Shown here in pieces: positions 8,707 through 17,748 of a stretch of DNA of 64,000 nt; position 1 is the first letter of the stretch; every line of letters starts with the position of its first letter. Location of the stretch: the NCBI RefSeq assembly GCF_032050975.1, contig NZ_CP116967.1, positions 1,423,001-1,487,000 of the forward strand. Reading direction: 5' to 3'. The stretch comes from Candidatus Nitrospira allomarina. GTDB taxonomy: Bacteria; Nitrospirota; Nitrospiria; Nitrospirales; UBA8639. The notes under the pieces are model-generated. The model saw only the letters and a list, made by a program, of their open reading frames with translations. It ran no database searches and was not told where the DNA came from. The position numbers were made by a program, and so were the translations under genes.

Positions 8707-9474
8707 ATGTCTACGAGTCTACCGATGGTCATTAAGCTGGAAGGGGTGGAAAAGACCTTAGGAGGACAATCTGTGCTCAAAGGGATCACTCTCGATATTC
8801 CTAAAGGTAAAATTACGACGATTATCGGTCCGAGCGGTGAGGGCAAAAGTGTGATGCTTAAGCACATCATTGGGTTGATTCGCCCGGATCGAGGCCGAGT
8901 CATTATTGATGGAACGGACCTTACGCAAATTAATGACCAAGAATTGAATGACATACGCAAAAAATTTGCTATGTTGTTTCAATCGGCTGCCTTGTTTGAT
9001 TCTATGACTGTATTTGATAATGTCGCTTTTCCCTTGCGAGAAAAACGCATGATGACTGAACAGGAAATTTGTCGATGGGTACCAGAGATGCTGGAGAGGG
9101 TAGGGTTGGACAAGATGGGCCATAAATTTCCTGCAGAACTGAGCGGAGGAATGAAGAAACGTGCAGGATTAGCCAGGGCGCTGGTGATGGGGCCGGAGAT
9201 TATATTATTTGATGAACCGACGACGGGGTTGGACCCGTTGATGGCCCATGCCATCCATAACCTCATTTTGGCTATGCATAAAACCTTTGGCTTTACCGGT
9301 GTGATGGTGAGCCATGAAATCCCAGAGATCTTCCCTATCTCGGATTGGGTTGCTATGTTAAAGAATGGAAAGATTATTGCTATGTGTCCTTCAAATGAAT
9401 TTCAGCAGACTGCCGATCCTGTGGTGCGTGAGTTTATTTCGGTCAATAATGGTATTAATCTCGCTCCAGTCTGA
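8707..9474 (+). CDS. mlaF: MlaF-type ABC transporter ATPase
   Basis: About 255 residues. Walker A GPSGEGKSVMLK (Glu-Gly replaces the more usual Ser-Gly-Cys-Gly variants, as in MlaF), Q-loop MLFQSAALFDSMTV, signature LSGGMKKRAGLARAL, Walker B IILFDEPTTGLDP and the switch His in MVSHE are all present, so it should hydrolyse ATP to drive the permease at 7931-8698. The start at 8707 avoids overlap with mlaE; ATG 8725 is an alternative and neither has a strong ribosome-binding site, suggesting coupling to mlaE translation. Confidence 0.93.
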   Translation: MSTSLPMVIKLEGVEKTLGGQSVLKGITLDIPKGKITTIIGPSGEGKSVMLKHIIGLIRPDRGRVIIDGTDLTQINDQELNDIRKKFAMLFQSAALFDSMTVFDNVAFPLREKRMMTEQEICRWVPEMLERVGLDKMGHKFPAELSGGMKKRAGLARALVMGPEIILFDEPTTGLDPLMAHAIHNLILAMHKTFGFTGVMVSHEIPEIFPISDWVAMLKNGKIIAMCPSNEFQQTADPVVREFISVNNGINLAPV

Positions 9475-9588
9475 ATCTCCTGGCTCTCGGGAGTGGGTTA
9501 GGGAGTGATAAGTGTCAAGCTGAACTATATGCATTATCCTTCCTGGGCCTTGCCCTAATAAAACATCAATTACTCGAACTGAAATATT

Positions 9589-10035
9589 ATGATGGAACGT
9601 GGAAAACTTGAATTAATCGTCGGAATATTTGTGTTAGTGGGGGTCATCTGCCTTGGGTATTTGGCGATCAAACTTGGAAAGCTTGAGCTGGTTGGAGGGG
9701 ATTATTACGAACTCCAGGCAGAATTTTCTTCCACTTCCGGGTTGAAAAACGGCGCGTCGGTAGAAATCGCCGGAGTAGAGGTGGGCCGTGTAAAAAAAAT
9801 CGGACTGAACGACGATCGGGCTCAAGTGGTCCTAGCGATTCAGGATGGGATCACGGTGTTTGACGATGCGATTGCTTCAATCAAGACTCGTGGCATTATC
9901 GGAGAAAAATTCATGGAATTATCTCCCGGCGGGGCGGGCGAACGTTTGAAGACTGGTGGAACCATTGTGGACACTGAATCTGGAATTGACCTAGAGCAGG
10001 TGATTAGTCAATTTATCCATGGCAATGTTGAGTGA
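9589..10035 (+). CDS. mlaD: MlaD-type MCE-domain lipid-binding protein
   Basis: 148 residues: one N-terminal transmembrane helix (LIVGIFVLVGVICLGYLAI) and a single MCE domain (FSSTSGLKNGASVEIAGVEVGRV, then TRGIIGEKFMEL). MlaD forms a hexameric ring in the periplasm attached to the MlaE-MlaF transporter and shuttles lipids. Length matches single-domain MlaD. A 114-base gap separates it from mlaF; no terminator is visible there. Confidence 0.92.
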   Translation: MMERGKLELIVGIFVLVGVICLGYLAIKLGKLELVGGDYYELQAEFSSTSGLKNGASVEIAGVEVGRVKKIGLNDDRAQVVLAIQDGITVFDDAIASIKTRGIIGEKFMELSPGGAGERLKTGGTIVDTESGIDLEQVISQFIHGNVE

Positions 10036-10067
10036 GGCTTGTTTGGTGAAATAGATGTGGAGGAAAT

Positions 10068-10760
10068 ATGCAAAGGGAATGGGTTAAGAAACCTGAGTTA
10101 AAGGTGAGAGCCAGTGCAGGTGAACCTCGAAGGGTGCAGTTTAAACATTCTTCAAGAAATGTGGCAGTGTTATTATTTGGTTGGATAGTAGTTTCTTTTG
10201 CCTGTATGACTGTCGCATGGGGAGGAGGTACTCCAACGGGGGCAGTTAAGGAAACCGTTGATCAGGTTTTTGTGGTGCTGAGGGATCAAGCGTTGAAGGA
10301 TCCTTCGAGAGAGACGGAACGGCGAGCCAAGCTGGAAGAAATCATCGGAAAGCGGTTTGATTATGGCGAAATGGCCAAGCGTACCCTGGCTTCTCAGTGG
10401 AAGGGATTAAGTACAGAGCAACAACAAGAATTTGTGACTTTATTTCAACAGTTTTTGGCAAATTCCTATGTCGGCAATGTAGACGGATATTCGGGGGAAG
10501 AAGTGGAGTACCTCAAAGAGCGCGAAAAAGGAGAATTCGCTGAAGTTCAGACTAAAGTGGTGTCTCCGAAAGTGCAAATACCCTTGGACTATCGTCTGTT
10601 GCAAAAAAATGGAGAGTGGTGGGTGTATGACGTAGTGATTGATGGAGTAAGTTTGATGAAAAATTACCGTGGGCAATTTTCCCGTATTATTAACTCCTCA
10701 TCGTTTGAAGCTCTTCTCGAGAAGCTTCGTTCAAAAGCCGACCTGGGGACTTCGTCCTAA
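10068..10760 (+). CDS. mlaC: MlaC/HpnM-type periplasmic lipid carrier
   Basis: 230 residues, ATG after GGAGG. A 35-residue basic leader precedes a hydrophobic export segment (VAVLLFGWIVVSFACMTVA), then the MlaC (Ttg2D, PF05494) domain: EEIIGKRFDYGEMAKRTL, STEQQQEFVTLFQQFL and WWVYDVVIDGVSLMKNYR. MlaC ferries lipids between the MlaD complex and the outer membrane. Hopanoid clusters in other bacteria carry a member of this family named HpnM, so with shc and hpnG upstream either name could apply. The leader is longer than usual; a later start is possible. Confidence 0.9.
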   Translation: MQREWVKKPELKVRASAGEPRRVQFKHSSRNVAVLLFGWIVVSFACMTVAWGGGTPTGAVKETVDQVFVVLRDQALKDPSRETERRAKLEEIIGKRFDYGEMAKRTLASQWKGLSTEQQQEFVTLFQQFLANSYVGNVDGYSGEEVEYLKEREKGEFAEVQTKVVSPKVQIPLDYRLLQKNGEWWVYDVVIDGVSLMKNYRGQFSRIINSSSFEALLEKLRSKADLGTSS

Positions 10761-10772
10761 GGAGTCGGTTTT

Positions 10773-11981
10773 GTGATATCGTTTCGTTCGTGGGGCCTGG
10801 TATTGGTGTGCCTGGCCTTAGGCGGCGTTATCCTTCAATCTTCTAAAGTCCTCGCCGAAAATTCTTTTTTTGTGGTTCCTGCGTTTTCTACCTCCAAAAA
10901 TGATGGACAAGACTTTGGGTTGATTGCCCCGTCATTGAATTCGGATGCGGAAGGTAACCTTCGTTCTCTCTTTGCTCCCATGTTGATTCACAATTCATTT
11001 TTAGGAGTCCGGGGAACCTTGAACTATTTTCATTATTGGTCTGGTGGGAGGCAAATGGAGACAGTCGGTTCGTATACAGAGGAAATTGAACGAAAGCTGA
11101 AGTTTCGTTACCAGGATCCTGGGTTTATCGAAGGGCTGTTCTTTGTGGATGTTGGAGCACAGTTTTTCAAAAATGCGACCAAGCGGTTTTATGGTTTAGG
11201 ACAAACCACTCCCAAAAGTAATGAATCAAACTATACGGGGCGTGAAATTCACATTCATTGGAACTTTGGTATCCATTTGAATGATGTGACGCGATTATCC
11301 GTTAACCAAAGATTTCGAAATGTTGAAATTCAACCGGGAGGTGTAGATGACGAGCCATATACTAAGGATCGTTTCCCGCGGGATCCGGGGATAAAAGGTG
11401 CGACGATTTTAGCCCACCGTCTGGTGTTTCAATATGATTCCAGAGATAACCTCAATACCCCGACCGCGGGCACCCGAGTCGAAGCATTCGGGGAATTGGC
11501 GCAGAACTTTGATTTTGGGAAAGAAGAGGATCTGTTGTATTTTCGTTCAGGGTTTGATATCAGGCACCTGATACCGAGTCCCTCCAAACGGTATATTTTT
11601 GTGGCCCGAGCGATGCTGCAATTAAGTTTTGGCGATGGGATCCCCTTTTACGAACAAAGTTCCTTGGGAGGAGAAGACAACCTGAGAGGATATGGGAAGG
11701 ATCGGTTTATTGATAAACATATGGTGGCATTTAATGTGGAGGAACGTATACATCTATTTGGGATGAAGATGTTCAATGTCAGTATAGAATGTGAATTAAC
11801 GCCATTTGTGGATATGGGGAGAACCTATAAGGATTTTAAATTTCGTCAATTTCATGATTGGGAAGTTACACCTGGAGTAGGCTTCCGAGCCATTGTCCGT
11901 CCCAATGTCATGGCCCGGGTGGATTGGGGGTACAGTAGGGAAGGTGGAGCAGTCTTTGCTGGCCTCAACTATCCTTTTTGA
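10773..11981 (+). CDS. Outer-membrane barrel protein, Omp85/surface-antigen family
   Basis: 402 residues, GTG start after AAGGAG. A signal peptide (about residues 1-28, ending near VLAEN) precedes a run of amphipathic strands. The C-terminal half matches the bacterial surface antigen/Omp85 barrel: an LAHRLVFQYDSRDNLNTPTAG stretch, the GGEDNLRGYGKDRF loop that resembles the VRGY motif region, and a terminal aromatic residue (GLNYPF) used as barrel-assembly signal. No POTRA domains are visible, so it is not BamA itself. Located directly after mlaC, it could be the outer-membrane partner of this lipid route; that is inference. Confidence 0.75.
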   Translation: MISFRSWGLVLVCLALGGVILQSSKVLAENSFFVVPAFSTSKNDGQDFGLIAPSLNSDAEGNLRSLFAPMLIHNSFLGVRGTLNYFHYWSGGRQMETVGSYTEEIERKLKFRYQDPGFIEGLFFVDVGAQFFKNATKRFYGLGQTTPKSNESNYTGREIHIHWNFGIHLNDVTRLSVNQRFRNVEIQPGGVDDEPYTKDRFPRDPGIKGATILAHRLVFQYDSRDNLNTPTAGTRVEAFGELAQNFDFGKEEDLLYFRSGFDIRHLIPSPSKRYIFVARAMLQLSFGDGIPFYEQSSLGGEDNLRGYGKDRFIDKHMVAFNVEERIHLFGMKMFNVSIECELTPFVDMGRTYKDFKFRQFHDWEVTPGVGFRAIVRPNVMARVDWGYSREGGAVFAGLNYPF

Positions 11982-12022
11982 TACAGCCCATAGTCAATCT
12001 GCTCTTCCAAAAAAAACATGTA

Positions 12023-12793
12023 ATGACAAGATCAAGGACTACGCGTTTATTTGTGCCAATAGGGTTACTTTTCCTCGTAGGAGTCCTCATTCTTTTTTCT
12101 GGGGCATTGCAGGGTGAGGACTCAATCGACCAGCAAAATCCCGAGAGTCTTGAAAGGGAGCTGGAGATTTTGGTGAGGGAGGGAGCAGCTAATTCAAACG
12201 ATCTTACGCGCTTGCTTCGGATGGCCGGTTTGTATTTGGATCTAGGGTACGGGGTATACGTTGATCGGGAGCAGAAGTTGGCAGCTTTCCAGGAAGGAGC
12301 CCGTCTCGCTCAAAAAGCCTTTGGTCTTCGTGAGTCTTCTGCCGATGCCCATTTTTTGTATGCCGCCAATCTTGGGAGTGCGGCGGAGTTGGAGGGTTTG
12401 GTTTCGGCGGCATTGACGATTCAGAAGTTAAAGAAGCATGTGAATCGGGTTTTGGAACTTGATCCAAACAATGTTCAGGCTCACCATATGTTAGGACGGA
12501 TGTATGAGGAGTTACCCTGGGTGTTAGGAGGCGATCAGAACGTAGCTGGAGAGCATTTGAAAAAAGCGGTTTCTCTCGATAGCCGGTATGCACCGGCAGG
12601 GTTGGATCTTGCGAAATGGTACCTGAAACACGGACAAAATTTGGAGGCAGTGAAGGAGCTAAACCGGGTTGTAAATACCCCCCCTCTTAAAAAGCGATGG
12701 ATATGGGAACGGATTCATCGACCGGAAGCTCAAGCCCTGCTCCAGCAGGCCCTAGGCCAGGTGGATGTTGACCGTTCCACTGCTCATCCCTGA
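12023..12793 (+). CDS. Membrane-anchored TPR protein
   Basis: About 256 residues from ATG 12023; the frame is open upstream to a TTG at 11978 that overlaps the previous stop. An N-terminal hydrophobic segment (PIGLLFLVGVLILFSGAL) is a signal or anchor. The body has TPR-like helical pairs (SSADAHFLYAANLG, VLELDPNNVQAHHMLGRMYEE, AVSLDSRYAPAGLDLAKWYL). The arrangement resembles the regulator-of-microtubule-dynamics/TatT-like TPR group, whose bacterial roles are largely unknown. As the last gene of the shc-mla run it may serve envelope lipid transport. Confidence 0.72.
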   Translation: MTRSRTTRLFVPIGLLFLVGVLILFSGALQGEDSIDQQNPESLERELEILVREGAANSNDLTRLLRMAGLYLDLGYGVYVDREQKLAAFQEGARLAQKAFGLRESSADAHFLYAANLGSAAELEGLVSAALTIQKLKKHVNRVLELDPNNVQAHHMLGRMYEELPWVLGGDQNVAGEHLKKAVSLDSRYAPAGLDLAKWYLKHGQNLEAVKELNRVVNTPPLKKRWIWERIHRPEAQALLQQALGQVDVDRSTAHP

Positions 12794-12916
12794 AGTTAGA
12801 CCAAATGCTTGACAGGCAATAGCAGCTATGGGAAGATTTTGTTTAGTCATGTCAGAATTTGGACATTTTTAGTTATTCCCCAACAATACGTTAGGTTCTT
12901 CAAGAAAGGATGCCCA

Positions 12917-14813
12917 ATGTCCTTGCTAAAAAGGATTGAAAGTCCAGCAGATTTAAAGAAACTTTCTCGGGACCAATTCCCTGAACTTTGTCAGGAAATT
13001 CGGGAACTCATTATAGAGGTAATCTCCCATGTGGGGGGGGCATTTGGCCTCCAATTTAGGCGTGGTGGAGTTGACGGTGGCTTTGCAGTATTTATTGAAC
13101 ACGCCAGACGATAAAATTGTCTGGGATACCAGTAATCAGGCTTACACACATAAATTATTAACGGGCCGTCGTGAACAATTCCATACGGTCCGCCAGTTCG
13201 GGGGAATAAGCGGATTTTGTAAACGAGAAGAAAGCATCTATGACACGTTTAATGCCGGACATGCCGGAACCGGTGTGTCCGCTGCCGTGGGCTTTGTGGA
13301 GGCACGTGAGCAATTAGGCAAGTCCAATAAGGTCGTTTGCGTCGTAGGAGACGGGGCACTCACTGCCGGAATGACATTGGAAGGATTGCAGCATGCCGGA
13401 GATATGGGCCGGGACTGTGTGGTGATCCTTAATGATAATCAAATGTCGATTTCACGAAACGTCGGAGCTATTTCCGCCTATCTTAATCGGACCTTTACCG
13501 GGGAGTTCTATACAAGACTTCGTGAGGAAACCTCTCAACTCCTGGAAACCATTCCGCAAATTGGAGAACCCGTAAAGCGAATGGCGATTCGGGCCGAAGA
13601 GCTGGCCAAAGGCTTACTGCTCCCGGGTCTGCTATTTGAAGAGTTGGGATTTCGATATGTCGGTCCCATTGATGGACACAATTTTGAGCATTTACTCCCG
13701 ACGTTGGAGAATGTTTTGAAATTAAAAGGGCCAACTCTCCTGCATGTGATTACCAAAAAAGGATTGGGTTTTCAGCCGGCAATGAAGAATCCTGTTTGGT
13801 TCCATGCCTGTTCACCGTTTGATTCAAAGACTGGGCAACCGATGAAAAAGCCCGGTCACCCTTCGTATAGTTCTATTGCTGCTAAAACCCTGATTCGTCA
13901 AGCCAAAAAAGATAACCGGGTGTTGGTCATTACGGCTGCGATGTGCGAGGGAACGGGAATGTCTGAGTTTGAAAAGGAATTTCCCTCCCGTTTGATTGAT
14001 GTCGGGATTGCCGAGCAGCATGCGGTGACATATGCAGCTGGTCTCGCCGCGGATAATATGCGGCCGGTTATCTGTATGTACTCGACCTTTCTGCAGCGGG
14101 CCTATGATCAGGTTGTGCATGATGTGGCAACCCAAAATCTGCCGGTGACCTTTTGTATTGATCGGGGAGGATTGGTGGCCGAAGACGGAACGACCCATCA
14201 TGGGGCTTTTGATTTTGCGTTTCTGCGGCATGTTCCCAATATGGTAATTATGGCCCCAAAAGATGAAAATGAACTCCAACATATGGTCCAAACAGGATTA
14301 GTGCATGATGGTCCGGTGGCGGTTCGATATCCTCGCGGTAGTAGCCTTGGGGTGCCTTTAGATTCTGAACCCATTCCCCTTACTATCGGCCAGGGTGAGC
14401 TATTATCCGATGGGCGAGATGTGGCTATTATCGCAATTGGGGTTATGGTCTCGGAGGCGATGAAAGCGGCTGAGCGCTTACAAGAAGAAGGCGTATCCGT
14501 GGCTGTCATTAATGCACGTTTTGTGAAGCCGCTGGATAAAACCCTTATTCGAGAAATTGCCAACAAAGTAAAATGCTTAATTACTGTCGAAGAAGGGTGC
14601 CGAATGGGCGGATTTGGATCTGCGGTCCTAGAATTTTTATCGGAAGAGGAATGTTGGAGTATTCCGACTAAAGTACTCGGATTACCAGATTGGTACATTG
14701 AACAAGGGCCTCAGGATTTGCTCAGGGAAAAATACGGTCTCACGGCGGATGGGATTTATGATCAGGCCAAGGCGTTACATGACCGGGTTTCTCTGCAAGC
14801 AGTGATACGCTAG
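12917..14813 (+). CDS. dxs: 1-deoxy-D-xylulose-5-phosphate synthase, with a +1 frameshift near the 5' end
   Basis: Condenses pyruvate and glyceraldehyde-3-phosphate to DXP, entry to the MEP isoprenoid pathway (thiamine diphosphate enzyme). The N-terminus (MSLLKRIESPADLKKLS to ISHVGG) is read from ATG 12917, but the next conserved part (HLASNLGVVELT onward) is in another frame. The break is in eight Gs at 13033-13040; seven would restore one 631-residue protein, the normal length. Other marks: GDGALTAGMTLEG (ThDP site), the EDGTTHHGAFD loop, and the C-terminal transketolase domain. As Dxs is normally essential in MEP users, a homopolymer error is the simplest explanation, but phase variation or slippage is possible. 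ispG follows after 9 bases. Confidence 0.93.
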
Positions 14814-14822
14814 TCTATTCTC

Positions 14823-16019
14823 GTGTATATTTCTCGACGAAAAACCAAACAAATCCAGGTTGGATCGGTCAAAGTTGGTGGGGATGCCCCCATAACGGTC
14901 CAGTCTATGACGATTCCTCATCCGAGGGACGTTGCTGGGACTCTGGAGCAGATTCACCTATTAGAGAAAGCTGGATGTGAATTAATTAGGGTAGCCGTAC
15001 CCGATATGGAAGCCGCTGATGCGCTTCCCAAAATTAAATCACAAATGACGGTACCCTTGATCGCAGATATCCATTTTGACCATCGTCTTGCACTCAAAGC
15101 CGCCAAAGTTGTGGATTGCGTCCGTATTAATCCAGGGAATATTGGGCCATGGTGGAAAACCGAAGAAGTGATTCAGGCTGTCAATGACTATGGCATTCCA
15201 CTCAGAATTGGCGTGAATGGCGGTTCCTTGGAGAAGCATCTTCTTGAAAAATACGGCTACCCCACGGCTGAAGCACTTGCGGAATCGGCATTGAACGCGG
15301 TTCATGCGTTGGAGGATGTTGGGTTTACGAATATGAAGGTGTCCCTGAAGGCCTCTGACGTGCACATGGCGATTGATGCCTATTGGTTGTTTGCCCAGCA
15401 AGCCAATTACCCATTGCATATCGGCATTACCGAAGCAGGAACTGCGATGACAGGTGCGGTGAAATCTGCTATTGGGTTAGGTTGGCTGCTTTCTCAGGGC
15501 ATCGGCGACACCCTTCGGGTCTCTTTAGCGGCCGATCCGGTAGAAGAAGTCAAAGTCGGATTTGAAATTCTGAAATCGCTGGAGCTTCGTCATCGTGGTG
15601 TCAATGTGATTGCTTGTCCAACATGTGGGCGAGTGGAAATTGATGTGGTGAAAATGGCTAACGAATTAGAGCATCGACTGGGACATATCACCACCCCAAT
15701 CACTGTATCCGTCTTGGGTTGTGTAGTGAATGGAATTGGTGAAGGGAAAGAAGCTGATATTGGAATTGCCGGAGGTCAAGGCGTAGGAATTCTTTTTAAA
15801 AAAGGGAAATTATATAAACGTGTGCCATCTGAAGACCTTCTTCATACTTTGATTGAAGAAGTGGAGTTGATGGCCAAAGAGCAGGGTGGTCAGGATTCGA
15901 GCGTCAATGGTCATGAGACGCCCGATGCCGGCTCCATTCATCAATCCCCAATGGAAGATCTTTCCTTAAGCCCGATACGATCTGTCTCCAGAGAACTTCC
16001 CGTGTTGCCTCGTCAGTAA
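14823..16019 (+). CDS. ispG: 4-hydroxy-3-methylbut-2-enyl diphosphate synthase
   Basis: 398 residues, GTG start. IspG (GcpE) reduces methylerythritol cyclodiphosphate to HMBPP in the MEP pathway using a [4Fe-4S] cluster. The N-terminal TIM-barrel signature (VKVGGDAPITVQSMT) and cluster ligands Cys265, Cys268 (ACPTCGR), Cys300 and Glu307 (GCVVNGIGE) are all present. About 45 residues at the C-terminus beyond the core are low-complexity and not conserved. It is 9 bases after dxs, so the two MEP enzymes are probably co-transcribed. Confidence 0.95.
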   Translation: MYISRRKTKQIQVGSVKVGGDAPITVQSMTIPHPRDVAGTLEQIHLLEKAGCELIRVAVPDMEAADALPKIKSQMTVPLIADIHFDHRLALKAAKVVDCVRINPGNIGPWWKTEEVIQAVNDYGIPLRIGVNGGSLEKHLLEKYGYPTAEALAESALNAVHALEDVGFTNMKVSLKASDVHMAIDAYWLFAQQANYPLHIGITEAGTAMTGAVKSAIGLGWLLSQGIGDTLRVSLAADPVEEVKVGFEILKSLELRHRGVNVIACPTCGRVEIDVVKMANELEHRLGHITTPITVSVLGCVVNGIGEGKEADIGIAGGQGVGILFKKGKLYKRVPSEDLLHTLIEEVELMAKEQGGQDSSVNGHETPDAGSIHQSPMEDLSLSPIRSVSRELPVLPRQ

Positions 16020-16067
16020 TGATTCCAGCCTTTTGAGGACTAAAGAAAGAGAAAGTCAGACTTTTTC

Positions 16068-16097
16068 TTGTACAAGAGAAAATAGACTTCTTATAAT
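16068..16097 (+). promoter_or_regulatory. Promoter of tRNA-Cys
   Basis: TTGTAC at 16068-16073 and a perfect TATAAT at 16092-16097 with an 18-base spacer, 12 bases before the tRNA. The -35 lies inside the palindrome CTTGTACAAG. Confidence 0.6.
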
Positions 16098-16108
16098 GGG
16101 CTCGCAAA

Positions 16109-16184
16109 GGCGCCGTACCCAAGTGGCTAAGGGAGCAGTCTGCAAAACTGCGATTCAGCGGTTCGAACCCGCTCGGCGCCTCCA
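16109..16184 (+). tRNA. tRNA-Cys (GCA)
   Basis: Acceptor arms GGCGCCG (16109-16115) and CGGCGCC (16174-16180) pair fully. The anticodon stem GCAGT/ACTGC holds the loop CTGCAAA, anticodon GCA. The T-arm GGTTCGAACCC is standard, the discriminator is T (U73, the main tRNA-Cys identity base), and CCA is encoded. Confidence 0.97.
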
Positions 16185-16295
16185 TTTATTTATTATTTTA
16201 TCCTGTTTAAACCAGGCAGAGGATTAGAATGTAGGCTGGGGGTAAGAGTGGATGCGCTTGAATTATGGTGAAAATCTAGAGGGAGTAAAATAATC

Positions 16296-17312
16296 ATGTC
16301 GGTACCTGTATCTCAAATGTATACCGTAGCTCATTATGCCCTCTCAAAGCACTTACGGGGTGTGAAGCGATACCCTCTTGTGCTCATGTTAGAGCCGCTC
16401 TTTCGGTGTAACCTGGAATGTGCAGGGTGTGGAAAAATCCAGTACCCGGATCATATTTTGAATCGGAGACTGACGCCTGAGCAATGTTGGGCTGCTGCTG
16501 AGGAATGTGGTGCACCAATTGTGAGTATTCCTGGAGGAGAGCCCCTGATTCATCCTGAAATGCCAGCCATTGCCGAAGGGCTTGTGAAGCGAAAGAAATA
16601 TGTTTACCTCTGTACAAATGCCATTCTGCTTGAACGAAAATTACAGGACTATACTCCCTCGAAATACCTTACATTTAGCATCCATATGGATGGTCTCAAG
16701 GAAGAGCATGACCATGCCGTTTGTCGAGATGGCGTCTATGACGTTGCCGTGAAAGCCATTAAGGCTGCTTTAGCCAAAGGTTTTCGGGTGACGACCAATA
16801 CGACATTATTTAATGATGCGGCGCCTGCTCGTGTCAGGCGATTTTTTGATGAAATGATGGAGTTGGGTGTGGAAGGCATGATGATTTCTCCTGGGTATAG
16901 TTATGAAAAGGCTCCAGATCAGCATAGTTTTTTAAGCCGTGAACGGACGCATTCGTTATTTGCGCAATTGCTGGCCCAACGTAAACGTGCGTGGCAGTTC
17001 AACCAATCTCCGTTATTTCTTGAATTCCTGATGGGAAAACGGGAGTATGAGTGCACCCCTTGGGGGAATCCCACGTACAACATTTTTGGATGGCAGCGCC
17101 CCTGTTATTTATTGCAGGATGGGTACGTATCCACTTTTCGAGAATTAATGGAAGAAACGGAGTGGGAGCGTTATGGGACGGGACGACATGAACAATGCCG
17201 GGATTGTATGGTGCATTGTGGGTATGAAGCTTCTGCCGTGAAAGATACCTTCAGCTCATGGAGTGGGTTTTTTGGGACGGTCAGGGCGACCCTGTTTCCC
17301 AATGCTGTGTGA
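16296..17312 (+). CDS. hpnH: Adenosylhopene transferase, radical SAM protein HpnH
   Basis: 338 residues. Transfers a 5'-deoxyadenosyl radical to diploptene (hopene) to make adenosylhopane, the first side-chain extension. The radical SAM cluster motif CNLECAGC gives Cys38, Cys42 and Cys45, followed by SIPGGEPL (SAM contact). C-terminal cysteines (ECTPWG, RPCYLL, QCRDCMVHCGYE) fit the SPASM-like tail of HpnH. Length is as expected. Its product is the substrate of HpnG encoded at 7131-7934, so the window holds three successive steps: Shc, HpnH, HpnG. Confidence 0.95.
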   Translation: MSVPVSQMYTVAHYALSKHLRGVKRYPLVLMLEPLFRCNLECAGCGKIQYPDHILNRRLTPEQCWAAAEECGAPIVSIPGGEPLIHPEMPAIAEGLVKRKKYVYLCTNAILLERKLQDYTPSKYLTFSIHMDGLKEEHDHAVCRDGVYDVAVKAIKAALAKGFRVTTNTTLFNDAAPARVRRFFDEMMELGVEGMMISPGYSYEKAPDQHSFLSRERTHSLFAQLLAQRKRAWQFNQSPLFLEFLMGKREYECTPWGNPTYNIFGWQRPCYLLQDGYVSTFRELMEETEWERYGTGRHEQCRDCMVHCGYEASAVKDTFSSWSGFFGTVRATLFPNAV

Positions 17313-17400
17313 GGCTACTCCTCTGTGTTTTTCTTTTCTTTCCTCAACTCTGGGTCCACTGGAAAATGTCTCCACGTTTAGCTGTCAATAAGGGGTCATC

Positions 17401-17748
17401 ATGGGTTTAGATGTATCTCCAACTGATACTCCTCAATCATGGGAAGGACGGCATCTGCAGCCTTCGAATGAGAAAGAATTGCACGAAGCCATGGATCGCA
17501 TATTTGATTATCGAGGCGATGTGACGATTCACCTGAAAACAGGGGAGCAGGTTATAGGATTTGTATTTGATCGTCAGGAGGAGGCTCCTCAGCCGTATAT
17601 TAAGCTATTCCTGCCAGGAGATCAGCAGCCTCGTACGGTTTTATACCAAGAGGTGACTGGAATCGTATTCTCAGGGCAAGATACGGCGTTTGGTCGATCC
17701 TGGGAGGACTGGGCGCAAAAGTGGAAGAAGCCCGAGGCAAGCTCTTAA
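17401..17748 (+). CDS. Small conserved-looking protein of unknown function
   Basis: 115 residues, ATG start, 88 bases after hpnH. I do not recognise a named family. The central part (DVTIHLKTGEQVIGFVFDRQ, then YIKLFLPG and TVLYQEVTGIVFSG) has alternating strand character with a turn like Sm/LSm-type small barrels, flanked by acidic and Trp-rich tails. It has no signal peptide or membrane segment, so it should be cytoplasmic. Position after hpnH suggests co-transcription. Codon use looks like that of its neighbours. Confidence 0.7.
   Translation: MGLDVSPTDTPQSWEGRHLQPSNEKELHEAMDRIFDYRGDVTIHLKTGEQVIGFVFDRQEEAPQPYIKLFLPGDQQPRTVLYQEVTGIVFSGQDTAFGRSWEDWAQKWKKPEASS

Noticed and set aside
14198-14698. 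166-codon - strand frame inside dxs
   Set aside because: Antisense to the conserved transketolase C-terminal domains; Ser/Arg-rich shadow.
13029-14813. Separate gene starting at the ATG at 13029
   Set aside because: The ATG is created by the frameshift region; conserved Dxs N-terminal sequence lies upstream in the other frame, so one gene with a one-base shift is the better reading.
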